A model generated the notes under the pieces. It had not been told where the DNA came from. It did not search any database and was given only the letters and a program-made list of their open reading frames with translations. From JAYOEY01 sp038116945 (GTDB taxonomy: Bacteria; Pseudomonadota; Alphaproteobacteria; MPNO01; UBA2964): DNA of 64,000 nt. Below are positions 33,224 through 44,537 of this stretch, one piece after another. The DNA lies in contig JAYOEY010000003.1 in the NCBI GenBank assembly GCA_038116945.1, positions 212,369-276,368 on the forward strand. Reading direction: 5' to 3'. The first letter of the stretch is position 1, and the number at the start of each line of letters is the position of its first letter. The translations under genes and the position numbers were made by a program.

Positions 33224-33665
33224 GGCTGTACCCCCTTTTCGGTTGCTCCTGAATCGGTTGAGCATGTCGGTCGCCATAACTATGACGCGGCGATTCCGGC
33301 CCGTCCACAGCTTTTGCCATCACGAATATGTGGGAATGGGGAGGGGCCGACGGGCGTTGCCCCTCCCCCGCACCAGACCGGTCCCTTCACAGGAAGGGCG
33401 CCTCTAGGGACGAAAGCGCCGATTCTCTATTTCTGAATACGTCACGAGCGGCCTCGCCCCTGCAACCTCCCGCCGCGCATTCAATCTTCATTCCACCGAA
33501 ATCGGGGCGGGTTCGCGGCGGGCTCGAATTCAATACTTGGAGTCGAAAGCTATTTTGGCATTCTCATCAAGTTATTTAGGAGAAGCGCTGCCAGATAGTT
33601 TATCAGCCCGAGCATTTCGTCCGACGGTGATTGGCATAGACAACATCTCAAGCTAACGTCACTGA
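33224..33665. other. 442-base intergenic region ahead of the HNH gene
   Basis: Base composition changes here. The first 260 bases are GC-rich and hold a perfect 10-base inverted repeat (33338-33347 and 33359-33368, GGGGAGGGGC/GCCCCTCCCC, loop 11). From about 33540 the sequence becomes A/T-rich, matching the HNH gene. Promoters for the neighbouring gene on the left and for the HNH gene are expected. No gene seen. The shift in composition suggests the left boundary of an inserted segment. Confidence 0.5.
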
Positions 33666-34565
33666 ATGGCTTATTGCGTATTCATGCTTCATCCAGATTC
33701 CATTTACGACGACAGTCCGGAGGAACATTACCAATTCCCAAAGATGTATCTTAGCCGTGCACGTGAGGCGGCCGGGGACTGGATCGTTTATTTGGAGCCG
33801 ACAAAAGTTCGTAATTCGCGGGGCTATTTTGCTATCGCGCGCGTGCAGGAAATTATTCCCGACCCCAAAGCAGAAAATATGTTTCTCGCTGTGATCAAAC
33901 CGGGCAGCTATCTCGACTTTGCCCATCCGGTTCCGTTCAGTGACAAGAATGGCCCGATCGAACGCGGGTTACTTAATGAGCAGGGTAAGTTATCTGGCCG
34001 CGCTCAGTCCGCTGCCCGTCCGATCTCCCCTAACGATTTCCTACGTATAGTAGAAAAGGGCTTGAAAGACTCCGAGCAAGTATCGACGCATCACGACACC
34101 ACCGAGGTCGCGCCGGATCTGGCTGAGAACCGAGCAATTTATACTCCCGAAACGGAACGTGACCGCCTCAAATACATGACAAGTCGCATCGTACGCGACA
34201 GAGCATTCAGGCAGCTTGTCCTTCGTGCCTATGACGCACGCTGCGCCATTACGGGTCTGAAGATTATCAACGGTGGCGGGTGGGCCGTAGTCGAAGCCGC
34301 CCATATTCGGCCAGTGGACCAAAATGGCCCTGATATCATAAATAACGGCATCGCGTTGTCAGGCACTGCTCACAAGATGTTCGACCGCGGTCTCATCAGC
34401 ATTTCGGATGACTTTGAAATTCTCATCTCACGCCAGGTCAACGATGTCGACAGTTTAAAAGCCTTCGTAAATGAGGATGGCCGCGCTCTTGTGCCATCGC
34501 GGCCGGCTGATCAGCCACATCCGCGCTTTCTTAGTTGGCACCGTGAATACCGCTTCAAATCGTGA
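33666..34565 (+). CDS. HNH endonuclease with N-terminal candidate DNA-recognition domain
   Basis: A 299-residue protein. The C-terminal part is an HNH_2-type nuclease: YDARCAITGL, then VVEAAHIRPVDQNGPDIINN (first His), GIALSGTAHKMFDRGLISI (Asn and second His). The N-terminal 100 residues (DWIVYLEPTKVRNSRGYFAIARV) look like a PUA/EVE-like beta barrel such as those that read modified bases. That domain plus HNH is the layout of modification-dependent (type IV-like) restriction enzymes. This is inference. Codon use is A/T-richer than the rpoD region, suggesting horizontal acquisition. No methylase gene is adjacent. Confidence 0.78.
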   Translation: MAYCVFMLHPDSIYDDSPEEHYQFPKMYLSRAREAAGDWIVYLEPTKVRNSRGYFAIARVQEIIPDPKAENMFLAVIKPGSYLDFAHPVPFSDKNGPIERGLLNEQGKLSGRAQSAARPISPNDFLRIVEKGLKDSEQVSTHHDTTEVAPDLAENRAIYTPETERDRLKYMTSRIVRDRAFRQLVLRAYDARCAITGLKIINGGGWAVVEAAHIRPVDQNGPDIINNGIALSGTAHKMFDRGLISISDDFEILISRQVNDVDSLKAFVNEDGRALVPSRPADQPHPRFLSWHREYRFKS

Positions 34566-34626
34566 GGGCAAGAGAAGACCAAAGAACCTGAATACGCGGT
34601 TAAAGCGATAGCAGAACGAAGATAAG

Positions 34627-34653
34627 AAAAGGGTCGGCATTGCCGACCCTTTT
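34627..34653. terminator. Bidirectional terminator between HNH and rpoD genes
   Basis: Stem of 12 bases, 34627-34638 pairing with 34642-34653 (AAAAGGGTCGGC with GCCGACCCTTTT), loop of 3. The A-run and T-run on opposite sides let it work for both converging genes. It lies 42 bases beyond the rpoD stop and about 60 beyond the HNH stop. Confidence 0.88.
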
Positions 34654-34657
34654 GGTT

Positions 34658-34674
34658 CCCGGATCAGGTCCGGG
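34658..34674. repeat. Intergenic palindromic repeat, family A
   Basis: CCCGGATCAGGTCCGGG, flanked by gggatgac. The same unit occurs as cccggatcaagtccggg at 54627-54643. It belongs with related copies at 44379, 44516, 45796, 45866, 54281 and 54739. A REP-like element of the type common in alphaproteobacteria. Confidence 0.8.
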
Positions 34675-34694
34675 ATGACATCCGAAAATACAAC

Positions 34695-37226
<2,532 letters not shown>

Positions 37227-37457
37227 TCCCTACTCGCGCTCCGTCTTTACCAACATCCCCAGTTCACAGGAAACTGACCCGGGCCGGCGGCGTGCTGCGG
37301 GCCCCGGGGGCGTTATGGTCAAAAAACTATGAAGATATGATTTCAAAATCGTACCCTCTATACAGCATTTTTTTCGCAAATCCCAGCTTTGGCTGAGAAA
37401 TTTGCCCGATGCCGCAAACCCGCCGGAACCGGCCGTCCAGCCCTGCTTTCGGGCCGG
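37227..37457. other. Intergenic region between dnaG and rpoD
   Basis: About 230 bases downstream of dnaG and upstream of rpoD, both on the minus strand. It likely carries an rpoD promoter. The stretch around 37320-37385 is A/T-rich (aaaactatgaagatatgatttcaaaatcg). No gene was seen. Confidence 0.4.
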
Positions 37458-39323
37458 TCACAGGCTCTGGCGGAAACTTTCCATCGCGGTCGCCCGGCAT
37501 TCCTGCAGGCGCGTGAAATTCTCCTCGCTCGGGTCCGCCCGGTAGCGGCGCTGCGCCTCCGCCAGGCGGATTCCCTGGATCATCTCGACGATTCCGGCCC
37601 GCGCGACCGCTTTCGCGGCCCCCGGCGTCGCCATTTCGTCCTCCATGTCCCCGCTCGGTACCGCCCCTTCCGGAGACGAAAGGGAAACCGAGTGTATCCG
37701 GGCATCCGGCGCGAACGCCGCGTCCAGCGCGTCGCCACAACCGCTGTCCCTCAAGTGGCGTTTCGCGCCCTCGGTGTCAAGCTCTGGCTGGGCGGCATGC
37801 AGATTCAGCATCTCCCGCCGCAGCCGGTCGAGCGCCGTATCGGAAAATTCAAGCGTACCAAGGGTTTCCGCGAACTCATCGAGCAGCGGCCAGCGCGCCA
37901 CCAGCGTTCCGAGCAGGGCCTGTTCGCGGCGGCGGTCGGCGGCGTTCTCGGGCAGCCGTTCCGCCAGGCGCGCAGATGCCGCCAGCTGGCCCCGGTCGCC
38001 GCCATGGGACGCGCGACCGCCCGACCCCTGGCCGGGCCGGAAATTCGAGCGCATCCGCCGCGCCTGCCACTGGATGTCCCGCAGCCGCGACCGGAAGGCG
38101 CTCAGATACTGGTACTGGACCTTCTTTTCCGGGATCTCGAAGGCCCGGGCCTCGAGCCGCGATTCCAGCCCGGCGATGCGCTCCGGCGTGTCGAGCGGCC
38201 GGTCCTCGGCCTCCATGTCCCACACCACCGCATCCAGCGGCCGCGACTCGGCGAGAATTTCCTCCATCGCCGCAGCGCCCCTGGCCGCGATCAGCGAATC
38301 CGGGTCCTCGCCCGCCGGCAGGCTGACGAAGCGCAGCGACCGGCCGGGCTCGAGCAGCGGCAGGGCGCGTTCCGCTGCGCGGTAGGCCGCCCGCCGGCCG
38401 GCATTGTCGCCGTCGAAACACAGGATCGGCTCGTCGGTCATGCGCCACAGCAGCCCGATCTGGCTTTCCGTCAGCGCGGTGCCCAGCGGCGCGACCGACG
38501 CCCGGATGCCGGCCCGGACCATGGCGATCACATCCATATAGCCCTCCGCCACCACGACCCGGCCTTCCTCGCGCGCCGCCGGCCAGGCGGTCGCCATGTT
38601 GTAGAGCACCTGCCCCTTGTGGAAGAGCGGCGTATCGGGCGAGTTGAGATATTTGGCCTGCTGGTCGGATTTCAGCGCCCGCGCGCCGAACGCGATCACC
38701 CGCCCGCGCCGGTCGGTGATCGGGAACATCACGCGGCCGCGGAACCGGTCGTAGGTCTGCCCGCCGCCCTCCGGCCGTATCAGCAGCCCGGCCTCGACCA
38801 GCATCGCCTCGTCGATCGGCCCGCCCAGCAGCGCCGTCTTGAGCGCGCCGCGCGAATCCGGCGCATAGCCCAGACGGAACCGGGCGATCGTCTCCTCATC
38901 CAGCCCCCGCCCGGCCAGATAGTCGCGCCCCTCGCTGCCGCTGAGCGACCGCTCGAAAAACGCGCAGGCCGCTTCCATCACGTCGATCAGCGACGCCCGC
39001 GCCTTCTCCCGCTCGCGCTCCTCCGGCGTCGTCTCCGGCACCTCAAGCCCCGCCTCCCCCGCCAGCCGCTCGACCGCCTCCGGGAAAGACAGATTCTCCG
39101 TCCGCATCAGGAATCCGAACTGGTCTCCATGCGCCCCGCACCCGAAACAGTGGAAGAACGCCTTGGATTCATTGACAAAAAAGCTGGGCGTCTTTTCGTT
39201 ATGGAAGGGGCAGAGGCCGGTGAACTCGTTGCCCTTGCGGACCAGCCGGACGCGACGGCCGATCAGCGCGGCGAGACCGACGCGGTTGCGGATTTCATCC
39301 AGAAAATACGGCGGAAAGGCCAT
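37458..39323 (-). CDS. dnaG: DNA primase
   Basis: A 621-residue DnaG. The N-terminal zinc ribbon is GLCPFHNEKTPSFFVNESKA with FFHCFGCGAHGDQFGF (C, H, C, C ligands). The TOPRIM core has VVVAEGYMDVIAMVRAG and PLGTALTESQIGLL, then ILCFDGDNAGRRAAYRA with the acidic residues. The C-terminal part (from about 430) is the helicase-binding region. DnaG makes RNA primers for replication in complex with DnaB. Gene order with rpoD downstream and YqeY/carA upstream is typical for alphaproteobacteria. Length is normal. Confidence 0.97.
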   Translation of the reverse strand: MAFPPYFLDEIRNRVGLAALIGRRVRLVRKGNEFTGLCPFHNEKTPSFFVNESKAFFHCFGCGAHGDQFGFLMRTENLSFPEAVERLAGEAGLEVPETTPEEREREKARASLIDVMEAACAFFERSLSGSEGRDYLAGRGLDEETIARFRLGYAPDSRGALKTALLGGPIDEAMLVEAGLLIRPEGGGQTYDRFRGRVMFPITDRRGRVIAFGARALKSDQQAKYLNSPDTPLFHKGQVLYNMATAWPAAREEGRVVVAEGYMDVIAMVRAGIRASVAPLGTALTESQIGLLWRMTDEPILCFDGDNAGRRAAYRAAERALPLLEPGRSLRFVSLPAGEDPDSLIAARGAAAMEEILAESRPLDAVVWDMEAEDRPLDTPERIAGLESRLEARAFEIPEKKVQYQYLSAFRSRLRDIQWQARRMRSNFRPGQGSGGRASHGGDRGQLAASARLAERLPENAADRRREQALLGTLVARWPLLDEFAETLGTLEFSDTALDRLRREMLNLHAAQPELDTEGAKRHLRDSGCGDALDAAFAPDARIHSVSLSSPEGAVPSGDMEDEMATPGAAKAVARAGIVEMIQGIRLAEAQRRYRADPSEENFTRLQECRATAMESFRQSL

Positions 39324-39355
39324 GGGTTTTTTACCCCGAAGTCGGCGCCGGCCCC

Positions 39356-39409
39356 CTCCCCCTCCCGGCCACCCACAGGATACTCGCGATGGGTGGCCGG
39401 GAGGGGGAG
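39356..39409. repeat. Large intergenic palindrome, copy 1
   Basis: Arms 39356-39374 and 39391-39409 are perfectly complementary over 19 bases, with a 16-base loop acaggatactcgcgat. Pairing can extend a few bases with mismatches. It lies between dnaG and the YqeY gene. A related copy at 40145-40198 shares the loop pattern ACAG-AT-CTCGCG. It could act as a terminator-like or attenuation hairpin; it has no U-run. Confidence 0.85.
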
Positions 39410-39457
39410 AGGGCTGGCGCGATACCGTTCAAGCCTAGCGCAGATCGAGGGCGGGAG

Positions 39458-39928
39458 TCAGCCCGCGTTGAGGCGGTCCTTGAGCAGCGCGCTGGCGGCG
39501 CCGAAATCCATGCAGCCGGCGTGACGTTCGCGCAGCGCGGCCATGGCGCGGCCCATGTCCTTGAGCCCGCTGGCCCCGGTGTCGGCGACCACGGCGGCGA
39601 CCGCGGCGGCGATCTCGTCGGCCGACATCTGGCGCGGCAGGAAGGACTGGATGATCTCGATCTCGCGGGTTTCCTGCTCGACCAGGTCGGCGCGCCCGCC
39701 CTTTTCGTACATCTCGATCGAGTCGCCCCGCTGGCGCACCATGGTCTGCAGCACCGACAGGATGTCCTGGTCGGAGATCCCGCCATCGGCGTCGTCGCCG
39801 CCCTTGCCGCGCGCGGCGATCTCGCGGTCCTTGATGGCGGCGAGAATCAAGCGGAGCGTCGATGTCGCCACCTTGTCGCCGGTCTTCATCGACTCCTTGA
39901 GAGAGCGTGTGATGTCGTCGCGCAGCAT
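39458..39928 (-). CDS. GatB/YqeY domain protein
   Basis: A 156-residue helical protein of the YqeY family: LRDDITRSLKESMKTGDKVA at the N-terminus, TLRLILAAIKDREIAARGKG and later ETREIEIIQSFLPRQMSADE and GRAMAALRERHAG. It is related to the tail domain of GatB, the amidotransferase subunit that binds tRNA. Its cellular role is not settled. It sits in the conserved dnaG - yqeY - carA arrangement, divergent from carA, and between the two large palindromes. No special features. Confidence 0.93.
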   Translation of the reverse strand: MLRDDITRSLKESMKTGDKVATSTLRLILAAIKDREIAARGKGGDDADGGISDQDILSVLQTMVRQRGDSIEMYEKGGRADLVEQETREIEIIQSFLPRQMSADEIAAAVAAVVADTGASGLKDMGRAMAALRERHAGCMDFGAASALLKDRLNAG

Positions 39929-40230
39929 GTGTGAAGTCCCCCCTTCGGGTGAAGGCGCAGGACTCTAGCGGAATCGTTTTTTAAAGGCAAGCAATGTCGA
40001 TTTTGTAACCCTTTGATATCGTTATATTTTATAACAGACACCCGACTTGACCGGGCCGCCCGAACCCCGTATCAAACCGGAATAAGTGCAATGTTGCGTG
40101 CCATGTTCGCTCGCGCGAACGCGCATGTTAATTGTTCCGGCCCCCTGCCCCACCCGGCTCCCCACAGAATCCTCGCGCCGGGTGGCCGGGTGGGGCAGCG
40201 GGCCGGCGCAGCAATGAGCAAAGGACTCCG
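39929..40230. other. Divergent intergenic region between yqeY and carA
   Basis: 302 bases holding promoters of both genes. Bases 39990-40060 are A/T-rich (tttgatatcgttatattttataac), the likely promoter area. The second large palindrome lies at 40145-40198, close to the carA start. AAAGGA at 40220 is the carA ribosome site. No gene seen. Confidence 0.45.
40145..40198. repeat. Large intergenic palindrome, copy 2, in the carA leader
   Basis: Arms 40145-40163 and 40180-40198 pair with two mismatches, loop of 16 bases (40164-40179). It has the same architecture and orientation as copy 1 at 39356. It ends 33 bases before the carA start, so it would fold in the carA leader RNA if that is transcribed from the A/T-rich area upstream. 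That gives it a possible regulatory effect; this is inference. Confidence 0.8.
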
Positions 40231-41415
40231 ATGCCCGACATCCCGCCCAGACCGAAAAACGCGACCGCCGCGCTGGCGCTGGCCGACGGCACGGTGATGT
40301 GGGGCGCTGGCATCGGCGCCGAGGGCACGACGGTTGGCGAGGTGTGCTTCAACACCTCGATGACCGGCTATCAGGAGATCCTGACCGACCCGTCCTATGC
40401 CGGGCAGATCGTCACCTTCACCTTTCCGCATGTCGGCAATGTCGGCACCAATGTCGAAGATATCGAGACGGTGACGCCGGCGGCGCGCGGGCTGATCCTG
40501 CGGCGCGACATCACCGAGCCGAGCAACTGGCGCGCCGACCGGCACCTGGATGCGTGGCTCAGGAGCCATAACCTGACCGGCATTTCGGGTCTCGACACCA
40601 GGCGGCTGACGCGGCGCATTCGCGACGGCGGGGCACCGTCCGGCGCGATCGGGTTTGCGGCGAACGGCAATGTCGATATCGACGCGCTGCTGCGGACCGC
40701 AAAAGGCTTCCCCGGGCTCGCCGGGATGGACCTCGCCGCCGAGGTGAGCTGCCGCCAGGCGTATGAGTGGGACGAGTCGCTGTGGACGCTCGGCGCGGGG
40801 TACGGAAAGCAGACGTCGCCCCGCTTCAACGTGGTCGCAATGGATTTCGGCGCCAAGCGCAACATCTTGCGGTGCCTGGCCGATGCGGGCTGCGCCGTGA
40901 CGGTGGTGCCGGCCGATGCGAGCGCCGACGACATCCTGGCGCGCAGGCCCGACGGGGTGTTCCTGTCGAACGGGCCGGGCGACCCGGCGGCGACCGGCGA
41001 ATATGCCGTGCCCACCATCAGAAAGCTGCTGGCCGCGGACGTGCCGCTGTTCGGCATCTGCCTCGGCCACCAGATGCTGGCGCTGGCGCTGGGGGCGAAG
41101 ACGGAGAAGATGCATCTCGGCCATCGCGGCGCCAACCACCCGGTCAAGGACCTGGCGACCGGCAAGGTGGAGATCACCAGCCAGAACCACGGCTTCGTCG
41201 TGACGCGCGAGAGCCTGCCCGGACAGAACGGGAAGGACGGCGAGTTCGGCGGCGTGTCGGAGACCCACCATTCGCTGTTCGACAGCTCGCTCGAGGGCAT
41301 CAGGGCGGACGCGAAGCGCGCCTTTTCCGTGCAGTACCACCCCGAAGCCAGCCCCGGCCCGCGCGACAGCCACTATCTGTTCCGGCGGTTTACGGAGATG
41401 ATGGGGGCGGGGTGA
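40231..41415 (+). CDS. carA: Carbamoyl-phosphate synthase small chain
   Basis: A 394-residue CarA. The N-terminal domain has EVCFNTSMTGYQEILTDPSY and NWRADRHLDAWLRSHNLTGI. The GATase domain has NGPGDPAATGEY, LFGICLGHQMLALALGA (nucleophile Cys) and SVQYHPEASPGPRDSHYLF (His, Glu). It frees ammonia from glutamine for carbamoyl phosphate used in arginine and pyrimidine synthesis. The normal partner carB does not follow; an OLD/UvrD pair does. ATG 40231 has AAAGGA at 8 bases upstream and fits the conserved start; the in-frame upstream part lies in the palindrome. Confidence 0.97.
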   Translation: MPDIPPRPKNATAALALADGTVMWGAGIGAEGTTVGEVCFNTSMTGYQEILTDPSYAGQIVTFTFPHVGNVGTNVEDIETVTPAARGLILRRDITEPSNWRADRHLDAWLRSHNLTGISGLDTRRLTRRIRDGGAPSGAIGFAANGNVDIDALLRTAKGFPGLAGMDLAAEVSCRQAYEWDESLWTLGAGYGKQTSPRFNVVAMDFGAKRNILRCLADAGCAVTVVPADASADDILARRPDGVFLSNGPGDPAATGEYAVPTIRKLLAADVPLFGICLGHQMLALALGAKTEKMHLGHRGANHPVKDLATGKVEITSQNHGFVVTRESLPGQNGKDGEFGGVSETHHSLFDSSLEGIRADAKRAFSVQYHPEASPGPRDSHYLFRRFTEMMGAG

Positions 41416-41634
41416 GAGGGGCGACTAGCGGCTTTCGTCACATCAACTAGTCGTTCTCGGGCGTGACTCGAAAATTCGTCTGACACCGCGCGAATAGCTA
41501 ACGGCTGTTTTTGAGAGCCAGCACATTCAAGCTTCGCTCAAATGATGGGCGAATGCGTAATTAGAAAATCTACCCAAATGATATAATGTTGACGTTCAGA
41601 TAGGCCAGCTCTTGGAGACAGACGAGGGGGCACA
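41416..41634. other. A/T-rich gap between carA and the OLD nuclease gene
   Basis: 219 bases with clearly higher A/T from about 41480 onward, matching the two following genes. A promoter for the defence-type pair is expected (aatgatataatgttgac near 41580). GAGGGGG at 41623-41629 is the ribosome site. This marks a likely left border of an insertion after carA. Confidence 0.5.
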
Positions 41635-43227
41635 ATGCTGATCGAACGAGTTGTAATCCAGAATTTTAAAGGCCTGAAAAACGTCGAACTTCAGTTCGCC
41701 GGAAACGCAACAACCATTGTCGGCGACAATGAGACGGGTAAATCCACGATTTTGGAGGCCATCAATCTCGTTCTGACAAAACAGCTAAACCGACGCGATG
41801 CCGGGTACGAACTTCATCCGTTTCTGTTTAACCAGGGGGCGGTGAGCGCGTTTCTCGACAAGATTAAATCCGGTGAGAGCGCTGAACCGGTCACGATCCT
41901 GATCGAGGTATATCTGGCGGATGATGACCGGTTTGCCCGCAACAAGGGGACAAACAATTCCAGGGGAGACAACTGTCCCGGCGTCGCCCTAAAGATCGAG
42001 CTCGATGATCGTTTCGGCGCTGCATACGCCGAATACATCAAGGACACGGATCGCCTGACGATGATCCCGGTGGAACTCTATCATATCGATTGGCGCGACT
42101 TTGCTGGCGAAGCGCTTACGCTGCGCTCGACTCCGTTGCGCCCAGTCATGATTGACCCGAGCGCCCTTACATCGAACTACGCGGCTAATCGGTACGTGGT
42201 AGAACTGGCAAGAGATTTCCTGTCCGATGCTCAGCAGGTAGACCTCGCGCTTTCTTACCGGCAGATGCGCGAAGTATTTCAGAGCGATGACGGCGTCAAA
42301 GCAATCAACGAAGAACTCGCCGGTAAGAAGGGTATCGTAAGCGATCGCGAGTTATCGGTTGCGCTAGACATGACAGCGCGTGCCAGTTGGGAAAGCAGCG
42401 TCACTCCCCATCTGGATCAGCTACCACTGAGCCTCGTGGGCAAAGGAGAACAAACAGCTATAAAAGTGAAGCTGGCACTGGAAGCCAATGAAAAATGCGA
42501 CGTGCTGTTGATCGAAGAACCGGAGAACCATCAATCGCATGCCAACTTGGCAAAGTTGGTCAAGCATTTGGCGGACAGATCTGCCGACAAGCAGTTGATC
42601 ATCACGACGCATTCGAGCTTCGTTCTTAATAAGCTCGGCGTCGACGCGACGATGATGTTCGACGGCCAAAATGGCGTGACGCTTGGCGACCTGCCCACCA
42701 ATACGCGTGATTATTTTGTGAAACTCCCGGGGTATGACACATTGAGGATGGTCCTCGCGCAGAGGTCGATCCTAGTCGAAGGCCCTTCGGATGAGCTCAT
42801 AGTTCAAAAGGCGTATATCCAGAAGCACGGTAAACTGCCCTTGGAAGATGGCGTAGAGGTCATATCCGTAAGCGGACTCGCTTTCAAACGCTTCCTGGAC
42901 ATCGCACGGCTTTTAAGCCTCGACGTTTGCGTTGTGACGGACAATGACGGCAAACCGGATAAGGTCATAGAAAAATACGCCGATTATTCCGGGATTGAAC
43001 GCACCGCGATTTGTTTCAGCGACAACGATCTATTGCCCACGCTTGAGCCGCATCTCGTAGACGTAAACGGGCGTGACCTCCTTAATCAAATTTTGGGAAC
43101 CGACTATGGAAACGACACAGCCTTGCTAACCCATATGGCCGCGAACAAGGCAGAAGTAGCGCTTAAAATTTTTGAATCCGATGTAGAGATTCATGTGCCA
43201 GCGTATATAGCCGATGCCGTCCGATAA
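41635..43227 (+). CDS. OLD-family ATP-dependent nuclease (GajA-like)
   Basis: A 530-residue SMC-like ATPase plus TOPRIM. Walker A is GDNETGKST (30-38). SLVGKGEQTAIKVKLAL (266-282) stands where the signature motif is. VLLIEEPENHQSHANL (290-304) is Walker B, and ITTHSSF the H-loop. The TOPRIM domain has ILVEGPSDELIV (E382) and VVTDNDGKPD (D436, D438). OLD enzymes nick or cut DNA; GajA of the Gabija phage-defence system has this layout. The next gene overlaps by 14 bases and encodes a UvrD-like helicase, as in class 2 OLD / Gabija pairs. Composition is A/T-richer than carA. Confidence 0.88.
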   Translation: MLIERVVIQNFKGLKNVELQFAGNATTIVGDNETGKSTILEAINLVLTKQLNRRDAGYELHPFLFNQGAVSAFLDKIKSGESAEPVTILIEVYLADDDRFARNKGTNNSRGDNCPGVALKIELDDRFGAAYAEYIKDTDRLTMIPVELYHIDWRDFAGEALTLRSTPLRPVMIDPSALTSNYAANRYVVELARDFLSDAQQVDLALSYRQMREVFQSDDGVKAINEELAGKKGIVSDRELSVALDMTARASWESSVTPHLDQLPLSLVGKGEQTAIKVKLALEANEKCDVLLIEEPENHQSHANLAKLVKHLADRSADKQLIITTHSSFVLNKLGVDATMMFDGQNGVTLGDLPTNTRDYFVKLPGYDTLRMVLAQRSILVEGPSDELIVQKAYIQKHGKLPLEDGVEVISVSGLAFKRFLDIARLLSLDVCVVTDNDGKPDKVIEKYADYSGIERTAICFSDNDLLPTLEPHLVDVNGRDLLNQILGTDYGNDTALLTHMAANKAEVALKIFESDVEIHVPAYIADAVR

Positions 43228-44326
43228 CTTGATTACAGTTGCCTCGGCCGGCTCCGGCAAAACGTCCGCCATTGTAGGTGAGGCCGGAACGTCCCAAGAG
43301 CGATCCGCGCTCGTGACCTACACGACAAACTCGACCGCAGAGCTACGAAGCAAGTGCTATGGGATGCTTGGTTGCGTGCCAGAGCATATCGAGGTTTCAA
43401 CGTGGTTCAGGTTTTTGCTGCGTCATTTCGTTCGGCCGTATCAACGCGAATTGTATGACTGTCATGTTCGAAAGCTTTTATTCGTCCAGGGTCGTTCAAA
43501 GCCCTATGTCAAGGAGGCCGACACGGATCGGTTCTACTTCGGCGCTCCAGGCGAAATTCTAAGTGACAAGATTGCCCAATTCGCGTGCAAGCTAATCGAT
43601 GAAACGGACAGAATGCCGATTGCCCGTTTGGAAAAGATATTCCAGCGCATCTATATCGATGAAAGTCAGGATCTGGCGGGATATGATTTGGAACTCATTG
43701 ACCGCCTTCTAGATACGGAGATTTCCGTTCGTTTGATGGGCGATCACCGGCAGGCAACATATTCAACGAATAGCAGCCCGAAGAACAAAGCGTATCGCGG
43801 ACACAAAATCGTCAACAAATTTTCTGAGTGGAGTGATGCGGGCCGTGCGAAACTAACCTACCTGAACGAAAGTCATCGTTGTATCCAGCCTATTTGCGAT
43901 TTCGCTGACGCGCTGTTCCCTGACTTCCCTAAGACCCTTTCACGCAACGAGACAGTCTCGGGCCACGATGGCGTGTTTGCAGTTCGAACGCGCAACGTAG
44001 AGAAATACATGGCGACATATAAACCTCAGACACTGCGCTTTGACCGAAAAACAAACGAGGTACCTGGCAATCCGCTGAACTTCGGCGAAGCTAAGGGGAT
44101 GACATTCAAGCACGTTCTGATCTTTCCTCATCCAAAGCTTCGGACCTATCTTAAAACAGGCAAGTTGGCAGATGCTGGGGCTTCGCTAGCAAAAATCTAT
44201 GTCGGAATAACACGTGCAGAACAAAGCGTTGCATTTGTTGTTCCCGATAAAGCGGCGGACTACATCGTACCGGTTTTTGAACCGGAGTTAACTCTTGTTC
44301 CGGGGGCAACTGAAACCGCCTTATGA
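43214..44326 (+). CDS. Short UvrD-like superfamily 1 helicase (GajB-like)
   Basis: A 370-residue SF1 protein. Walker A is ASAGSGKTS (10-18). IYIDESQDLAGYDLEL (DESQD at 149-153) is motif II, LMGDHRQATYS is motif III, and YVGITRAEQSVAFV is motif VI with the invariant Arg. That makes it ATP-competent by motif content. It is shorter than GajB or UvrD (about 490-720), with little room for the 1B/2B insertions. It overlaps the OLD gene, so both are made together. In Gabija the helicase component assists the nuclease in sensing nucleotide or DNA-end changes. Naming it GajB is tentative. Confidence 0.83.
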   Translation: MPSDNLITVASAGSGKTSAIVGEAGTSQERSALVTYTTNSTAELRSKCYGMLGCVPEHIEVSTWFRFLLRHFVRPYQRELYDCHVRKLLFVQGRSKPYVKEADTDRFYFGAPGEILSDKIAQFACKLIDETDRMPIARLEKIFQRIYIDESQDLAGYDLELIDRLLDTEISVRLMGDHRQATYSTNSSPKNKAYRGHKIVNKFSEWSDAGRAKLTYLNESHRCIQPICDFADALFPDFPKTLSRNETVSGHDGVFAVRTRNVEKYMATYKPQTLRFDRKTNEVPGNPLNFGEAKGMTFKHVLIFPHPKLRTYLKTGKLADAGASLAKIYVGITRAEQSVAFVVPDKAADYIVPVFEPELTLVPGATETAL

Positions 44327-44378
44327 ATTAGAAACGATACGTTGCGTATAAAATTGATGAATTGCAGGCGGCACTAGA

Positions 44379-44400
44379 TTGCCGGGTCTGGGCCCGGCAA
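44379..44400. repeat. Palindromic repeat family A
   Basis: Palindrome ttgccgggtctgggcccggcaa with 3' tgacga, same type as at 44516 (ttgccgggtcccggcccggcaa) and 45866. REP-like. Confidence 0.78.
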
Positions 44401-44450
44401 TGACGAGTTTTTGTTAGGGAACGAGTAGGTGCTCTGGCTTCAACAGCGCT

Positions 44451-44474
44451 CCCTCCCCCAATGTTGGGGGAGGG
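44451..44474. repeat. Palindromic repeat family B (CCTCCCC type)
   Basis: An 11-base perfect arm, CCCTCCCCCAA pairing with TTGGGGGAGGG over a 2-base loop, followed by ttggggtggggg. Related units at 45912, 47177 and 47226. Confidence 0.78.
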
Positions 44475-44515
44475 TTGGGGTGGGGGTTACTGCGGTGAGT
44501 GCGGGCGGTACGAGA

Positions 44516-44537
44516 TTGCCGGGTCCCGGCCCGGCAA
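44516..44537. repeat. Palindromic repeat family A
   Basis: Palindrome with the same ttgccggg...cccggcaa arms and tgacga tail as the copy 137 bases upstream. Confidence 0.78.

Noticed and set aside
37389..39524. Long open frame on the plus strand opposite dnaG (711 codons)
   Set aside because: Antisense to dnaG, Arg/Pro/His-rich, no signal of a real protein.
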